Program-made: the position numbers and the translations under genes
From: Zea mays
Taxonomy: Eukaryota > Streptophyta > Magnoliopsida > Poales > Poaceae
Length of the DNA stretch: 64,000 nt
Direction of reading: 5' to 3'
NCBI RefSeq assembly: GCF_902167145.1
Contig: NC_050096.1
Location: 267,118,622-267,182,621 of the forward strand
Notes under the pieces: model-generated
The model's database searches: none
Told to the model about the DNA's origin: nothing
Seen by the model: only the letters and a program-made list of their open reading frames with translations
Shown here: positions 27,996-38,691 of the stretch, one piece after another
Numbering within the stretch: the first letter of the stretch is position 1
Layout: the number at the start of each line of letters is the position of its first letter

Positions 27996-30971
27996 CTAAG
28001 CGTTGCTGTAGACCTCGCCTTGACTGTTGGCCAGCTTGTACGTTCCGGGCTTCAGAACTTTGGCGATGACGAACGGCCCCTCCCAGGGGGGCGTGAGCTT
28101 GTGTCGACCTCGGGCGTCTTGTCGCAGCCGAAGCACCAGGTCGCCCACCTGGAGGTCTCGGGATCGGACCCCTCGGGCGTGGTAGCGTCGCATGGACTGC
28201 TGGTACCGCGCCGAGTGTAGTAAGGCCTTGTCCCGAGCCTCTTCCAGCTGGTCCAGCGAGTCTTCTCGATTAGCTTGGTTGCTTTGGTCGGCATAGGCCC
28301 TCGTCCTCGGGGAACCGTATTCCAGGTCTGTGGGCAAGATGGCCTCGGCCCCATAGACTAGAAAGAACGGCGTGAAGCCCGTGGCTCGGCTCGATGTTGT
28401 CCTCAGGCTCCAGACCACCGAGGGGAGTTCCTTCATCCATCGCTTGCCGAACTTGTTGAGGTCGTTGTAAATCCGAGGCTTGAGTCCTTGTAGAATCATG
28501 TCGTTGGCACGCTCTACTTGCCCATTCGTCATGGGATGAGCCACGGCAGCCCAGTCCACCCGGATGTGGAGATCTTCGCAGAAGTCCAGGAACTTTCTGC
28601 TGGTGAACTGGGTGCCGTTGTCGGAGATGATGGAGTTCGGGACCCCGAAACGATGGATGATATTGGTGAAGAACGCCACCGCCTGCTCGGACCTGATGTT
28701 GTTTAGGGGTCGGACCTCGATCCACTTGGAGAATTTGTCGATGGCGACCAACAGGTGCGTGTAGCCCCTGGGTGCCTTCTCCAAGGGGCCGACGAGGTCC
28801 AGACCCCACACGGCAAAAGGCCAGGTGATGGGTATCGTCTGCAGAGCCTGAGCGGGCAGGTGGGTCTGCCTTGCGTAGAACTGACACCCTTCGCAGGCGC
28901 GGACAATTCTAGTGGCGTCGGCCACCGCCGTTGGCCAGTAGAAACCTTGTCGGAAAGCATTTCCTACAAGGGCCCGAGGTGCTGCGTGGTGGCCGCAAGC
29001 CCCCGAGTGTATTTCTCGGAGGAGTTCCTGACCTTCGGTGGTGGAGATGCATCGCTGGAGGATGCCTGAAGGGCTGCGGTGGTAGAGCTCCTTCCCTTCT
29101 CCCAGCAAGACGAACGACTTGGCGCGCCGCGCCAACCGCCGAGCTTCGGCTCGGTCGAGGGGTAGCTCTCCTCGGTGGAGATATCGCAGGTACGGGGTCT
29201 GCCAGTTTTGATCAGGCGTGACCCCGCATTGCTCCCCCTCGACGTGCAGCGTCTCGCCCTCGGGGGCCGAGGGTACCTCGGGCCGAACTGAGGGTGCCTC
29301 GGACCGAGCCGAGGGTGCCTCGGACTGTGCCGAGGGTACCTCGGGCTGGGCCGAGGGTGCCTCAGGCTCGGGCACGTCGTCGATCTTGACGGAGGGTTGA
29401 TGCAGATCTCGGGAGAAGACGTCCGGGGGAACCGTCGTTCGCCCCGAGGCTATTTTAGCCAGCTCGTCCGCAGTCTCGTTGTAGCGCCGAGCGATGTGGT
29501 TGAGCTCGAGCCCGTAGAACTTGTCTTCCAGGCACCGAACCTCATCGCAGTAGGCCTCCATCTTCGGGTCGCGGCAGTGGGAGTTCTTCATGACTTGGTC
29601 GATGACGAGCTGCGAGTCACCGCAAGCATCGAGGCGTCGGACCCCTAGCTCGACAGCAATCCGCAACCCGTTGACCAGAGCCTCGTACTCAGCTACATTG
29701 TTGGACGCCGGGAAATGGAGGCATAGCACGTAGCGTAGGTGCTTCCCGAGGGGCGAGATGAAGAGTAGGCCTGCGCCGGCTCCTGTCTTCATCAGCGACC
29801 CGTCAAAGAACAAGGTCCAGAGCTTCAGTTGGATCGGAGCTGTTGGTAGCTGGGTGTCGACCCATTCAGCCACGAAGTCCGCCAAGACCTGGGATTTGAT
29901 GGCCTTCCGAGGGGCAAACGAGATTGTTTCGCCCATGATTTCCACCGCCCACTTTGCAATCCTACCTGAGGCCTCTCGGCAATGGATGATCTCCCCCAGG
30001 GGGAAGGATGACACCATAGTTACCGGATGAGACTCGAAGTAGTGTCGCAACTTCCGTCGTGTCAGGATCACCGCGTACAGCAGCTTCTGAACTTGTGGGT
30101 AGCGGATCTTGGTTTCGGACAGTACCTCGCTGACGAAGTAGACTGGCCTCTGAACGGGCAATGCATGCCCCTCTTCTTGCCTCTCGACCACAATCGCGGC
30201 GCTAACCACCTGAGTGGTCGCGGCGACGTAGACCAAGAGGGCTTCTCCAACAGCTGGGAGCACCAAGATAGGCGCCTTCGTGAGGAGCGCCTTCAGGTTC
30301 CCGAGGGCTTCCTCGGCCTCAGGGGTCCAAGTGAAGCACTCGACCTTCCTTAAGAGGCGGTACAGAGGTAGACCTCTTTCGCCGAGGCGTGAGATGAAGC
30401 GGCTCAGAGCCGCGAGACATCCCATGACCCTCTGTACGCCTTTCAAGTCCTTGATGGGCCCCATGCTGGTGATGGTTGCGATCTTCTCCGGGTTGGCTTC
30501 GATGCCCCGCTCGGAGACGATGAACCCCAAGAGCATGCCTCGGGGTACCCCGAAGACACACTTTTCGGGATTGAGCTTGACGCCTTTCGCCTTGAGACAT
30601 CGGAATGTCACTTCAAGGTCGGAAAGTAGGTCGGAGGCTTTCCTCGTCTTGACTACGATGTCATCGACGTAGGCCTCGACCGTGCGGCCAATGTGTTTGC
30701 CGAACACATGGTTCATGCACCGCTGGTACGTCGCGCCCGCATTCCTCAAGCCGAACGGCATGCTGACATAGCAGTACATGCCGAAGGGTGTGATGAAAGA
30801 AGTCGCGAGCTGGTCGGACTCTTTCATCCTGATTTGGTGATACCCTGAGTAGGCATCGAGGAAGGACAGGGTTTCGCACCCAGCAGTGGAATCCACGATT
30901 TGATCGATGCAAGGCAGAGGGTAGGGAACCTTCGGACATGCTTTGTTCAGACCAGTGTAGTCTACACACAT
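27996..30971 (-). CDS. Pol of the Huck-like element: RT, two RNase H domains and integrase (991 aa)
   Basis: The enzyme copies element RNA to DNA and inserts it. The first ATG is internal; the true N-terminus lies beyond Sirevirus B. Domains in order: reverse transcriptase (CVDYTGLNKACPK, MPFGLRNAGATYQR, catalytic YVDDIVVKT near residue 105); the Gypsy RNase H (about 210-340); a second, archaeal-type RNase H (FFDGSLMKTGAGAG, NNVAEYEALVNGL, GDSQLV; about 385-520), typical of the Tat lineage; a repeat-rich linker (about 535-570) of seven-residue units; and integrase with an HHCC zinc region and catalytic WGLDLVGP, ISDNGTQFT and GQVERAN motifs. No chromodomain is seen. The frame is open throughout, so this part is well preserved despite gag breaks and the nested insertion. 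Confidence 0.93.
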   Translation of the reverse strand: MCVDYTGLNKACPKVPYPLPCIDQIVDSTAGCETLSFLDAYSGYHQIRMKESDQLATSFITPFGMYCYVSMPFGLRNAGATYQRCMNHVFGKHIGRTVEAYVDDIVVKTRKASDLLSDLEVTFRCLKAKGVKLNPEKCVFGVPRGMLLGFIVSERGIEANPEKIATITSMGPIKDLKGVQRVMGCLAALSRFISRLGERGLPLYRLLRKVECFTWTPEAEEALGNLKALLTKAPILVLPAVGEALLVYVAATTQVVSAAIVVERQEEGHALPVQRPVYFVSEVLSETKIRYPQVQKLLYAVILTRRKLRHYFESHPVTMVSSFPLGEIIHCREASGRIAKWAVEIMGETISFAPRKAIKSQVLADFVAEWVDTQLPTAPIQLKLWTLFFDGSLMKTGAGAGLLFISPLGKHLRYVLCLHFPASNNVAEYEALVNGLRIAVELGVRRLDACGDSQLVIDQVMKNSHCRDPKMEAYCDEVRCLEDKFYGLELNHIARRYNETADELAKIASGRTTVPPDVFSRDLHQPSVKIDDVPEPEAPSAQPEVPSAQSEAPSARSEAPSVRPEVPSAPEGETLHVEGEQCGVTPDQNWQTPYLRYLHRGELPLDRAEARRLARRAKSFVLLGEGKELYHRSPSGILQRCISTTEGQELLREIHSGACGHHAAPRALVGNAFRQGFYWPTAVADATRIVRACEGCQFYARQTHLPAQALQTIPITWPFAVWGLDLVGPLEKAPRGYTHLLVAIDKFSKWIEVRPLNNIRSEQAVAFFTNIIHRFGVPNSIISDNGTQFTSRKFLDFCEDLHIRVDWAAVAHPMTNGQVERANDMILQGLKPRIYNDLNKFGKRWMKELPSVVWSLRTTSSRATGFTPFFLVYGAEAILPTDLEYGSPRTRAYADQSNQANREDSLDQLEEARDKALLHSARYQQSMRRYHARGVRSRDLQVGDLVLRLRQDARGRHKLTPPWEGPFVIAKVLKPGTYKLANSQGEVYSNA
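29269..29373 (-). repeat. 21-bp coding minisatellite in the Huck-like pol linker
   Basis: Five units of 21 bp (GAGGGTACCTCGGGCCGAACT and variants on the plus strand) encode seven-residue repeats such as PSAQSEA between the second RNase H and integrase. Because 21 is a multiple of three, copy number can vary without breaking the frame. Confidence 0.85.
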
Positions 30972-30994
30972 CCGCCATTTCCCCCCTTTCTTTC

Positions 30995-32239
30995 TGAGAG
31001 CACCTAGAGGGGGGGTGAATAGGTGATCCTGTGAAAACTTAAACTTATAGCCACAAAAACTTGTTAAGTGTTAGCACAATAGTTGCCAAGTGGCTAGAGA
31101 TGAGTCCAAACACAATAACCACAAGAAATCCAACACAGAGATGGCACGGTGTTTATCCCGTGGTTCGGCCAAGTACAAAACTTGCCTACTCCACGTTGTG
31201 GCGTCCCAACGGACGAGAGTTGCACTCAACTCCTCTCAAGTGATCCAATGATCAACTTGAATACCACGGTGTTCTTCTTTACTTTGATCTTTTCCCGTTT
31301 GCGAGGAATCTCCACAGCTTGGAGTCTCTCGCCCTTACAATTGAATTTCACAAAGAAGTACGGAGTAAGGGAGGGAAGCAACACACACAAATCCACAGCA
31401 AAATGCGCACACACACGGCCAAGAATCAAGCTCAAAAGATTATCTCAAAGTTCTCACTAGAACGGAGCTCGAATCACTGAGAATGACAAACGAATGCGCA
31501 AAGACTGAGTGTGGATGATCAAGAATGCTCTAAGGTTGCTTGGTTATATCCTCCATGCGCCTAGGGGTCCCTTTTATAGCCCCAAGGCATCTAGGAGCCG
31601 TTGAGAGCAGATCTGGAAGGCCTTTCTTGCCTTCTGTCGTCGGGTGCACCGGACAGTCCGGTGCACACCGAACACTGTCCGGTGCCCGATTTCCTTCCTT
31701 AAATAGCGAAGCCGACCGTTGGCGGCCAGAGAGCCGTTGGCGCACCGGACATGTCCGGTGCACACCGGACAGTCCGGTGCCCCCTCCCGACCGTTGGCTC
31801 GGCCACGTGTCGTGAGCGGATTCTGCGGCCAACCGTTGGCCTGGCCGACCGTTGGCTCACCGGACAGTCCGGTGCACACCGGACAGTCCGGTGAATTATA
31901 GCCGTACGCCGTCGGCGAATTCCCGAGAGCGGCCACTTCGGTCGAGGCAGCCTGGCGCACCGGACACTGTCCGGTGCACCACCGGACAGTCCGGTGCCCC
32001 AGACCGAAACAGCCTTTTGGCTGTACACAACCACCTCTTCTCTTTTCCTCTTCTTTCTGTTTCTAAGACTTAGACAAGTATATTAGTACACAAAACCAAT
32101 GTACTAAGACTTAGAAACATACCTTTGCTCTTGTTTTGCACTTTGTCCATCCATAAGCATGAATTCACATTTAAGCACTTGTGTTGGCACTCAATCACCA
32201 AAATACTTAGAAATGGCCCAAAGGCACATTTCCCTTTCA
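30995..32239 (-). repeat. 3' LTR of Sirevirus B
   Basis: In element orientation it runs from TGAAAGGGAAATG (32239) to GGTGCTCTCA (30995). The TATA box TATAAAAG lies on the minus strand at 31572-31579. Palindromes of the CACCGGACAGTCCGGTG type lie at 31647-32000, upstream of it. Confidence 0.95.
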
Positions 32240-33037
32240 ATCTCCCCCTTTTTGGTGATTTATGCCAACACAACATAAAGCAACTAGAACAAGTGCAATA
32301 TCACTTCAAATAAAACTCAAATTTCTTTTGATTCAATTTTGGCATATACGGATCATCCTTTGCCACCACTTGGTTTGTTTTTGCAAATCAAACTCAAATC
32401 TATCTCTAAGTCAAACACACATGTTGAAGCATAAAGAAAGTCATTCCAAAGGAGATTGATCAAAGATTTCAAAAACTCCCCCTATTTCCCATAATCAACA
32501 TTTCTCCCCACAAGAGGCCAACTTTTGACAAAAGAGACAATGCAAGAGTTTTGACAAACCAAAAGCTCTATTCTACTATTTTCAAAAATTTCCAAAAAAT
32601 TCTCAAGTGGTAGCTGATCCATCTATTGCTTTTGCCTTTATTTTCTCCCCCTTTGGCATCAAGCACCAAAACGGGATCAATCTTGGCCCTAGAACCCCAT
32701 TGCCTCACCAAAATCTTCATTTAAGAGCAAATAGGCAATAAGAGTTAAAAGATGAACTTGGAAAAGTTACTCTTTTCATCGGAGTGCAGTGGAAGTCTTG
32801 CATGGTCCAAGTCCACCTTTTCCCTTTCAAACCTTCTTTGAGACTAAAGCATCAAACTCAAACACATGGTTAGTCCCAAAGAGTCAAGTTATAACACAGC
32901 TCCCCCTAAACATGTGCATCACTTTGCAACGGACTTGTGAGGTCCAGGGAGTGTTTGTACAACTTGAGCACCACAATAAGCAACAACATGCAAAAAAAAG
33001 AACATGATCAAGAGCATAAATACATGTATGCTACAAT
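32240..33037 (-). other. 3' untranslated region and multiple polypurine tracts of Sirevirus B
   Basis: No gene. Read on the minus strand, AGGGGGAG occurs at 32900-32907, 32645-32652, 32476-32483 and finally AAAAAGGGGGAGAT directly against the LTR (32240-32253). Only the last should prime plus-strand synthesis; repeated copies are a Sirevirus trait. Confidence 0.8.
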
Positions 33038-34876
33038 TCAATCCAAGTTCCACGAATCTAAGACATTTAGCTCACTACGCAGCCTGCAAAAGGTCTTCTC
33101 ATCTAGAGGCTTGGTAAAGATATCGGCTAGCTGGTTCTCGGTGCTAACATGAAACACTTCGATATCTCCCTTTTGCTGGTGGTCTCTCAAAAAGTGATGC
33201 CGGATGTCTATGTGCTTTGTGCGGCTGTGTTCAACAGGATTTTCCGCCATGCGGATAGCACTCTCATTATCACATAGGAGTGGGACTTTGCTCAGATTGT
33301 AGCCAAAGTCCCGGAGGGTTTGCCTCATCCAAAGTAGTTGCGCGCAACACTGTCCTGCGGCAACATACTCGGCCTCAGCGGTGGATAGGGCAACGGAGGT
33401 TTGTTTCTTAGAGTTCCACGACACCAGGGACCTTCCTAAGAATTGGCACGTCCCTAATGTACTCTTCCTATCGACCTTACATCCAGCATAGTCGGAATCT
33501 GAGTATCCAACCAAGTCAAAGGTAGACCCTTTTGGATACCAGAGCCCGAAGCAAGGCGTAGCAACCAAATATCTTAGAATTCGCTTCACCGCCACTAAGT
33601 GACACTCCTTAGGATCGGATTGAAATCTAGCACACATGCATACGCTAAGCATAATATCCGGTCTACTAGCACATAAATAAAGTAAAGACCCTATCATTGA
33701 CCGGTATGCTTTTTGATCAACGGACTTACCTCCTTTGTTGAGGTCGGTGTGTCCGTCGGTTCCCATCGGCGTCTTTGCGGGCTTGGCGTCCTTCATCCCA
33801 AACCGCTTTAGCAGATCTTGCGTGTACTTCGTTTGGGAAATGAAGGTGCCGTCCTTGAGTTGCTTTACTTGGAACCCAAGGAAGTAGTTCAACTCGCCCA
33901 TCATCGACATCTCGAATTTCTGCGTCATCACCCTGCTAAACTCTTCACAAGACTTTTGGTTAGTAGAACCAAATATTATGTCATCGACATAAATTTGGCA
34001 CACAAACAAATCACCATCACATGTCTTAGTAAAGAGAGTTGGATCGGCTTTCCCAACCTTGAAAGCATTAACAATTAGAAAGTCTCTAAGGCATTCATAC
34101 CATGCTCTTGGGGCTTGCTTAAGTCCATAGAGCGCCTTAGAGAGCTTACACACGTGGTCGGGGTACCGTTCATCCTCGAAGCCAGGGGGTTGCTCCACAT
34201 ACACCTCCTCCTTGATCGGCCCGTTGAGGAACGCGCTCTTCACATCCATTTGGTACAACCTGAAAGAATGGTGAGCGGCATATGCTAGCAAGATACGAAT
34301 GGATTCTAGTCTAGCCACAGGAGCAAATGTCTCCTCAAAGTCCAAACCTGCGACTTGGGCATAACCTTTTGCCACAAGTCGAGCCTTGTTCCTCGTCACC
34401 ACCCCGTGCTCATCCTGTTTGTTGCGGAACACCCACTTGGTTCCCACAACATTTTGCTTGGGACGAGGCACCAGTGTCCAAACTTCATTGCGCTTGAAGT
34501 TGTTGAGTTCCTCCTGCATGGCCAATACCCAATCCGGATCTAGCAAGGCCTCCTCTACCCTGAAAGGCTCAATAGAAGAGACAAAGGAGTAATGCTCACA
34601 GAAATTAACTAATCGAGATCGAGTAGTTACTCCCTTGCTAATGTCACCCAAAATTTGGTCGACAGGATGATCCCTTTGAATCACCGCTCGAACTTGGGTT
34701 GGAGGTGCCGGTTGCGCTTCTTCCTCCATCACGTGATCATCTTGTGCTCCCCCTTGATCACACGCCTCCTTTTGATGCACCTGTTCATCGTCTTGAGTTG
34801 GGGGATGCACCGTTGTTGAGGAAGAAGGTTGATCTCGTTCATCTTGTTCCTGTGGCCGCACTTCTCCAATCGCCAT
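33038..34876 (-). CDS. Pol part 2 of Sirevirus B: reverse transcriptase and RNase H
   Basis: The frame carries a copia reverse transcriptase ([36 protein letters not shown], catalytic YVDDIIFGS) and RNase H ([30 protein letters not shown]), ending in the usual [15 protein letters not shown] and ADIFTKPL motifs. The first ATG (34874-34876) is nine codons after TAA 34904-34906, which lies in the same frame as the integrase part, so a single nonsense change divides pol. All catalytic motifs are present. Confidence 0.93.
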   Translation of the reverse strand: MAIGEVRPQEQDERDQPSSSTTVHPPTQDDEQVHQKEACDQGGAQDDHVMEEEAQPAPPTQVRAVIQRDHPVDQILGDISKGVTTRSRLVNFCEHYSFVSSIEPFRVEEALLDPDWVLAMQEELNNFKRNEVWTLVPRPKQNVVGTKWVFRNKQDEHGVVTRNKARLVAKGYAQVAGLDFEETFAPVARLESIRILLAYAAHHSFRLYQMDVKSAFLNGPIKEEVYVEQPPGFEDERYPDHVCKLSKALYGLKQAPRAWYECLRDFLIVNAFKVGKADPTLFTKTCDGDLFVCQIYVDDIIFGSTNQKSCEEFSRVMTQKFEMSMMGELNYFLGFQVKQLKDGTFISQTKYTQDLLKRFGMKDAKPAKTPMGTDGHTDLNKGGKSVDQKAYRSMIGSLLYLCASRPDIMLSVCMCARFQSDPKECHLVAVKRILRYLVATPCFGLWYPKGSTFDLVGYSDSDYAGCKVDRKSTLGTCQFLGRSLVSWNSKKQTSVALSTAEAEYVAAGQCCAQLLWMRQTLRDFGYNLSKVPLLCDNESAIRMAENPVEHSRTKHIDIRHHFLRDHQQKGDIEVFHVSTENQLADIFTKPLDEKTFCRLRSELNVLDSWNLD

Positions 34877-34903
34877 GGTTCGTATAGCAGCCGTCGGAAC
34901 ATC

Positions 34904-36244
34904 TTATTCATCTACATCATCACAATCAACAACTTGCTCTCTTGGAGAGCCATTAGTCTCATCAAATACAACGTCGCTAGAGACTTCAACCAAACCCGAT
35001 GATTTGTTGAAGACTCTATACGCCTTTGTATTTGAGTCATAACCTAACAAAAACCCTTCTATAGCTTTGGGAGCAAACTTAGAATTTCTACCCTTCTTCA
35101 CTAGAATGTAGCACTTGCTCCCAAATACACGAAAGTAAGATACATTGGGTTTGTTACCGGTTAGTAGCTCATACGAAGTCTTCTTGAGGAGGCGATGAAG
35201 GTAGACCCTGTTGATGGCGTGGCAAGCCGTGTTCACGGCTTCCGACCAAAAACACTCGGGGGTCTTGTATTCTCCAAGCATCGTCCTCGCCATATCAATG
35301 AGTGTCCTGTTCTTCCTCTCTACCACACCATTTTGCTGTGGTGTGTAGGGAGCGGAGAACTCGTGCTTGATCCCTTCCTCCTCAAGGAACTCCTCCACTT
35401 GAAGGTTCTTGAACTCGGACCCGTTGTCGCTCCTTATCTTCTTCACCTTGAGCTCAAACTCATTTTGAGCTCTCCTGAGGAAGCGCTTGAGGGTCCCTTG
35501 GGTTTCAGACTTATCCTGCAAAAAGAATACCCAAGTGAAGCGGGAAAAGTCATCAACAATAACTAGACCATACTTACTTCCTCCTATGCTTAGATAGGCG
35601 ACGGGTCCGAAGAGGTCCATATGTAGCAGCTCCAGGGGTCTTGATGTTGTCATCACATTTTTGGTGTGATGAGAGCCTCCCACCTGTTTCCCTGCTTGAC
35701 AAGCTGCACAAGGTCTATCTTTTTCGAAATGCACATTAGTCAAACCTATCACGTGTTCCCCCTTTAGAAGTTTGTGAAGGTTCTTCATCCCTACATGTGC
35801 TAAGCGGCGATGCCACAGCCAGCCCATGCCAGTCTTAGCAATTAAGCATGCATCTAGACCGGCCTCCTCTTTTGCAAAATCAACTAAATAAAGTTTGCCG
35901 TCTAATACACCCTTAAATGCTAGTGAACCATCACACCTTCTAAAGACAGACACATCTACATTTGTGAATAGACAGTTATATCCCATATTGCATAATTGAC
36001 TAACAGATAGCAAATTATAACCAAGAGACTCAACTAAAAACACATTAGAGATAGAGTGCTCATTTGAAATTGCAATTTTACCTAACCCTTTTACCTTGCC
36101 TTGATTCCCATCACCGAATATAATTGAATCTTGGGAATCCTTATTCTTGACGTAGGAGGTGAACATCTTCTTCTCCCCCGTCATATGGTTTGTGCATCCG
36201 CTGTCGATAATCCAGCTTGAACCCCCGGATGCATAAACCTGCAA
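34904..36244 (-). CDS. Pol part 1 of Sirevirus B: protease and integrase
   Basis: The frame opens before TTG 36244 with no ATG close by and lies out of frame with gag, which ends ten bases upstream, so a frame change is needed to make it from gag mRNA. The protease motif WIIDSGCTNHMTG is at the N-terminus. The zinc region has WHRRLAHVGM and CAACQAGK. The integrase core carries HMDLFGP, IRSDNGSEF and NGVVERKNRTL. It ends at TAA 34904-34906, an in-frame stop that interrupts pol after an acidic DDVDE stretch. Confidence 0.92.
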   Translation of the reverse strand: MQVYASGGSSWIIDSGCTNHMTGEKKMFTSYVKNKDSQDSIIFGDGNQGKVKGLGKIAISNEHSISNVFLVESLGYNLLSVSQLCNMGYNCLFTNVDVSVFRRCDGSLAFKGVLDGKLYLVDFAKEEAGLDACLIAKTGMGWLWHRRLAHVGMKNLHKLLKGEHVIGLTNVHFEKDRPCAACQAGKQVGGSHHTKNVMTTSRPLELLHMDLFGPVAYLSIGGSKYGLVIVDDFSRFTWVFFLQDKSETQGTLKRFLRRAQNEFELKVKKIRSDNGSEFKNLQVEEFLEEEGIKHEFSAPYTPQQNGVVERKNRTLIDMARTMLGEYKTPECFWSEAVNTACHAINRVYLHRLLKKTSYELLTGNKPNVSYFRVFGSKCYILVKKGRNSKFAPKAIEGFLLGYDSNTKAYRVFNKSSGLVEVSSDVVFDETNGSPREQVVDCDDVDE

Positions 36245-36251
36245 GGCAAAT

Positions 36252-38642
36252 TTAGGCTTGGGTCTTAGGTACCCAACTCATGTTGGGTCCTACAAGGTTA
36301 GTGCAAATATCCTTAGGGACCCAAATGCAAGTTTTGTCTTCCTTGCATTTTGCCCCTAACTTCCTAGCAACTATTTTCCTATCCTTTCTACAAATAGCAA
36401 AGGAAGCATTTAAAGCACAATAAATTGTAGAAGGTTCATTCACTATTTTCCTAGGAGCATGAATAATATTCTTTCTAGGCACATGATGAATAGCATTTCT
36501 CCTAGACATATTTCTACCATGCATATAGGAAGAACTAGAAGCAAACATGGCATGAGAGTTAAAGTCATCATAAGCATTATAACTCCTATAAGCATTTCTA
36601 GTTTGTCTCCTATCATGATACATAAAGGCATGGTTCCTTTTAGTACTTTTAGCCATAGGGGCCTTCCCTTTCTCCTTGGCGGAGATGGGAGCCTTATGGC
36701 TTGTTAAGTTCTTGGCTTCCCTCTTGAAGCCAAGTCCATCCTTAATTGAGGGGTGTCTACCAACCGTGTAGGCATCCCTAGCAAATTTTAGTTTCTCAAA
36801 ATCACTTTTGCTAGTCTCAAGTTGGGTATTAAGACTAGCCACCTCTTCATTTAATTTAGAAATGCAAGCTAGGTGTTCACTATAAGCATCAATGTTAATA
36901 TCTTTACACCTAGTGCAAGTTATAACATTCTCTACGCAAGAGTTAGATTTACTAGCAATCTTAGCATTCAAGTCATCATTAATGCTCCTTAAGCTAGAAA
37001 TTGTCTCATGGCAAGAAGATAATTCACAAGAAAGCATTTCGTTTCTTTTAACTTCTAAAGCATGAGATTTTTGTGCTTCTACAAATTTATCATGTTCATC
37101 ATATAACAAATCCTCTTGCTTTTCTAAAAGCCTATCCTTTTCATTCAAGGTATCAATTAACTCATTAATTTTGCCAATTTTAATTCTATCTAGACCTTTA
37201 AATAAACTAGAATAGTCTATTTCATTGTCGTCACTAGAATCATCATCACTAGAAGAATAAGTGGTACTTTCTCGAGTACATACCTTCTTCTCCTTCGCCA
37301 TGAGGCATGTGTGATGCTCGTTGGGGAAGAGGGACGACTTGTTGAAGGCGGTGGCGGCGAGTCCTTCATTGTCGGAGTCGGAGGAGGAGCAATCCGAATC
37401 CCACTCCTTTCCGATATGTGCCTCACCCTTGGCCTTCTTGTAATGTTTCTTCTTTTCCCTCTTGCTCCCGAGTTCCTGGTCACTTTCATTATCGGGACAG
37501 TTAGCAATAAAATGACCAATCTTACCGCATTTGAAGCATGAGCGCTTCCCTTTGGCTTTCGTCTTGATTGGCTGTCCATTGCGACCCTTGAGCGCCGTCT
37601 TGAATCTCTTGATGATGAGAGCCATCTCTTCATCATTAAGTCCGGCCGCCTCAATTTGTGCCACCTTGTTAGGTAGCGCCTCCTTGCTTCTTGTTGCTTT
37701 GAGAGCAAGAGGTTGCGGCTCGTTGATCGGTCCATTCAAGGCGTCGTCCACGTACCTTGCCTCCTTGATCATCATTCGCCCACTTACGAATTTTCCAAGG
37801 ACTTCTTCGGGCGACATTTTGGTGTACCTGGGATTCTCACGAATATTATTCACCAAATGAGGATCAAGAACGGTAAAGGACCTTAGCATCAGTCGGACGA
37901 CGTCGTGGTCCGTCCATCGCGTGCTTCCATAGCTCCTTATTTTGTTGATAAGGGTCTTGAGCCAGTTGTATGTTTGAGTTGGCTCCTCGCCCCTTATCAT
38001 TGCGAACCGTCCAAGCTCGCCCTCCACCAACTCCATCTTGGTGAGCAAGGTGACGTCGTTCCCCTCATGAGAGATCTTGAGGGTGTCCCATATTTGCTTG
38101 GCGTTATCCAAGCCGCTCACTTTGTTGTATTCATCCCTGCACAAAGAAGCTAGAAGAACAGTAGTAGCTTGTGCATTCTTATGTATTTGCTCATTAATGA
38201 ACATGGGACTATCCGAACTATCAAAGTGCATTCCACTTTCTACAATCTCCCATATACTAGGATGGAGAGAGAATAGGTGACTACGCATTTTGTGGCTCCA
38301 AAATTCGTAGTCCTCTCCATCAAAGTGTGGGGGCTTGCCGAGTGGAATGGAGAGCAAATGTGAACTTGAACTATGCGGAATACGAGAGTAGTCAAAAGAA
38401 AAGTTCGAATTGACCGGTTTCTTTTTCTCGTAGTCGTTGTGGTCGTTGTCCTTTTGGGAGGAAGTAGACTCATCGCTGTCGTAGTAGACGATCTCCTTGA
38501 TGCGTCTTGTCTTCTTCTTCTTCTTCCCATCTTTGCGTCTGTGGCCCGAGCCCGAGTCGTTGGACTTGTCATCCCTTGGCTCGTTGACGAAGGACTCCTT
38601 CTCCTTGTCGTTGATCACGATTCCCTTCCCTTTAGGATCCAT
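36252..38642 (-). CDS. Gag of Sirevirus B (796 aa)
   Basis: The ATG at 38640-38642 starts about 50 bases after the primer site. The first 80 residues are charged, with a Lys-rich run. The copia gag region follows (PPHFDGEDYEFWSHKMRSHL, about residues 105-125, through the UBN2-type segment to about 300), then the CCHC knuckle CFKCGKIGHFIANC (about residue 365). A long Ser/Asp-rich and coiled-coil C-terminal half ends in WVPKTQA. The sequence is the Opie/Ji gag type. It is uninterrupted, so this element could still supply Gag although its pol has one nonsense codon. Confidence 0.93.
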   Translation of the reverse strand: MDPKGKGIVINDKEKESFVNEPRDDKSNDSGSGHRRKDGKKKKKTRRIKEIVYYDSDESTSSQKDNDHNDYEKKKPVNSNFSFDYSRIPHSSSSHLLSIPLGKPPHFDGEDYEFWSHKMRSHLFSLHPSIWEIVESGMHFDSSDSPMFINEQIHKNAQATTVLLASLCRDEYNKVSGLDNAKQIWDTLKISHEGNDVTLLTKMELVEGELGRFAMIRGEEPTQTYNWLKTLINKIRSYGSTRWTDHDVVRLMLRSFTVLDPHLVNNIRENPRYTKMSPEEVLGKFVSGRMMIKEARYVDDALNGPINEPQPLALKATRSKEALPNKVAQIEAAGLNDEEMALIIKRFKTALKGRNGQPIKTKAKGKRSCFKCGKIGHFIANCPDNESDQELGSKREKKKHYKKAKGEAHIGKEWDSDCSSSDSDNEGLAATAFNKSSLFPNEHHTCLMAKEKKVCTRESTTYSSSDDDSSDDNEIDYSSLFKGLDRIKIGKINELIDTLNEKDRLLEKQEDLLYDEHDKFVEAQKSHALEVKRNEMLSCELSSCHETISSLRSINDDLNAKIASKSNSCVENVITCTRCKDINIDAYSEHLACISKLNEEVASLNTQLETSKSDFEKLKFARDAYTVGRHPSIKDGLGFKREAKNLTSHKAPISAKEKGKAPMAKSTKRNHAFMYHDRRQTRNAYRSYNAYDDFNSHAMFASSSSYMHGRNMSRRNAIHHVPRKNIIHAPRKIVNEPSTIYCALNASFAICRKDRKIVARKLGAKCKEDKTCIWVPKDICTNLVGPNMSWVPKTQA

Positions 38643-38674
38643 CTCTTCGGGCGATTAGTCCCTCCTTGAAGAGA

Positions 38675-38690
38675 ACGGCTCCGATACCAA
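38675..38690 (-). other. Primer-binding site of Sirevirus B
   Basis: Next to the 5' LTR the minus strand reads TTGGTATCGGAGCCG, the initiator-methionine-tRNA primer site with one change (TCGG for TCAG) from that of element A. Confidence 0.82.
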
Positions 38691-38691
38691 T

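Noticed and set aside
28270..28887. Alternate-frame open reading frame inside Huck-like pol
   Set aside because: Shadow of pol in another frame; the pol frame has all domains.
31061..32073. Repeated small open frames in the LTRs of Sirevirus B
   Set aside because: They occur identically in both LTRs and translate the palindromes (repeated HRTVRCAPD-like strings); not genes.
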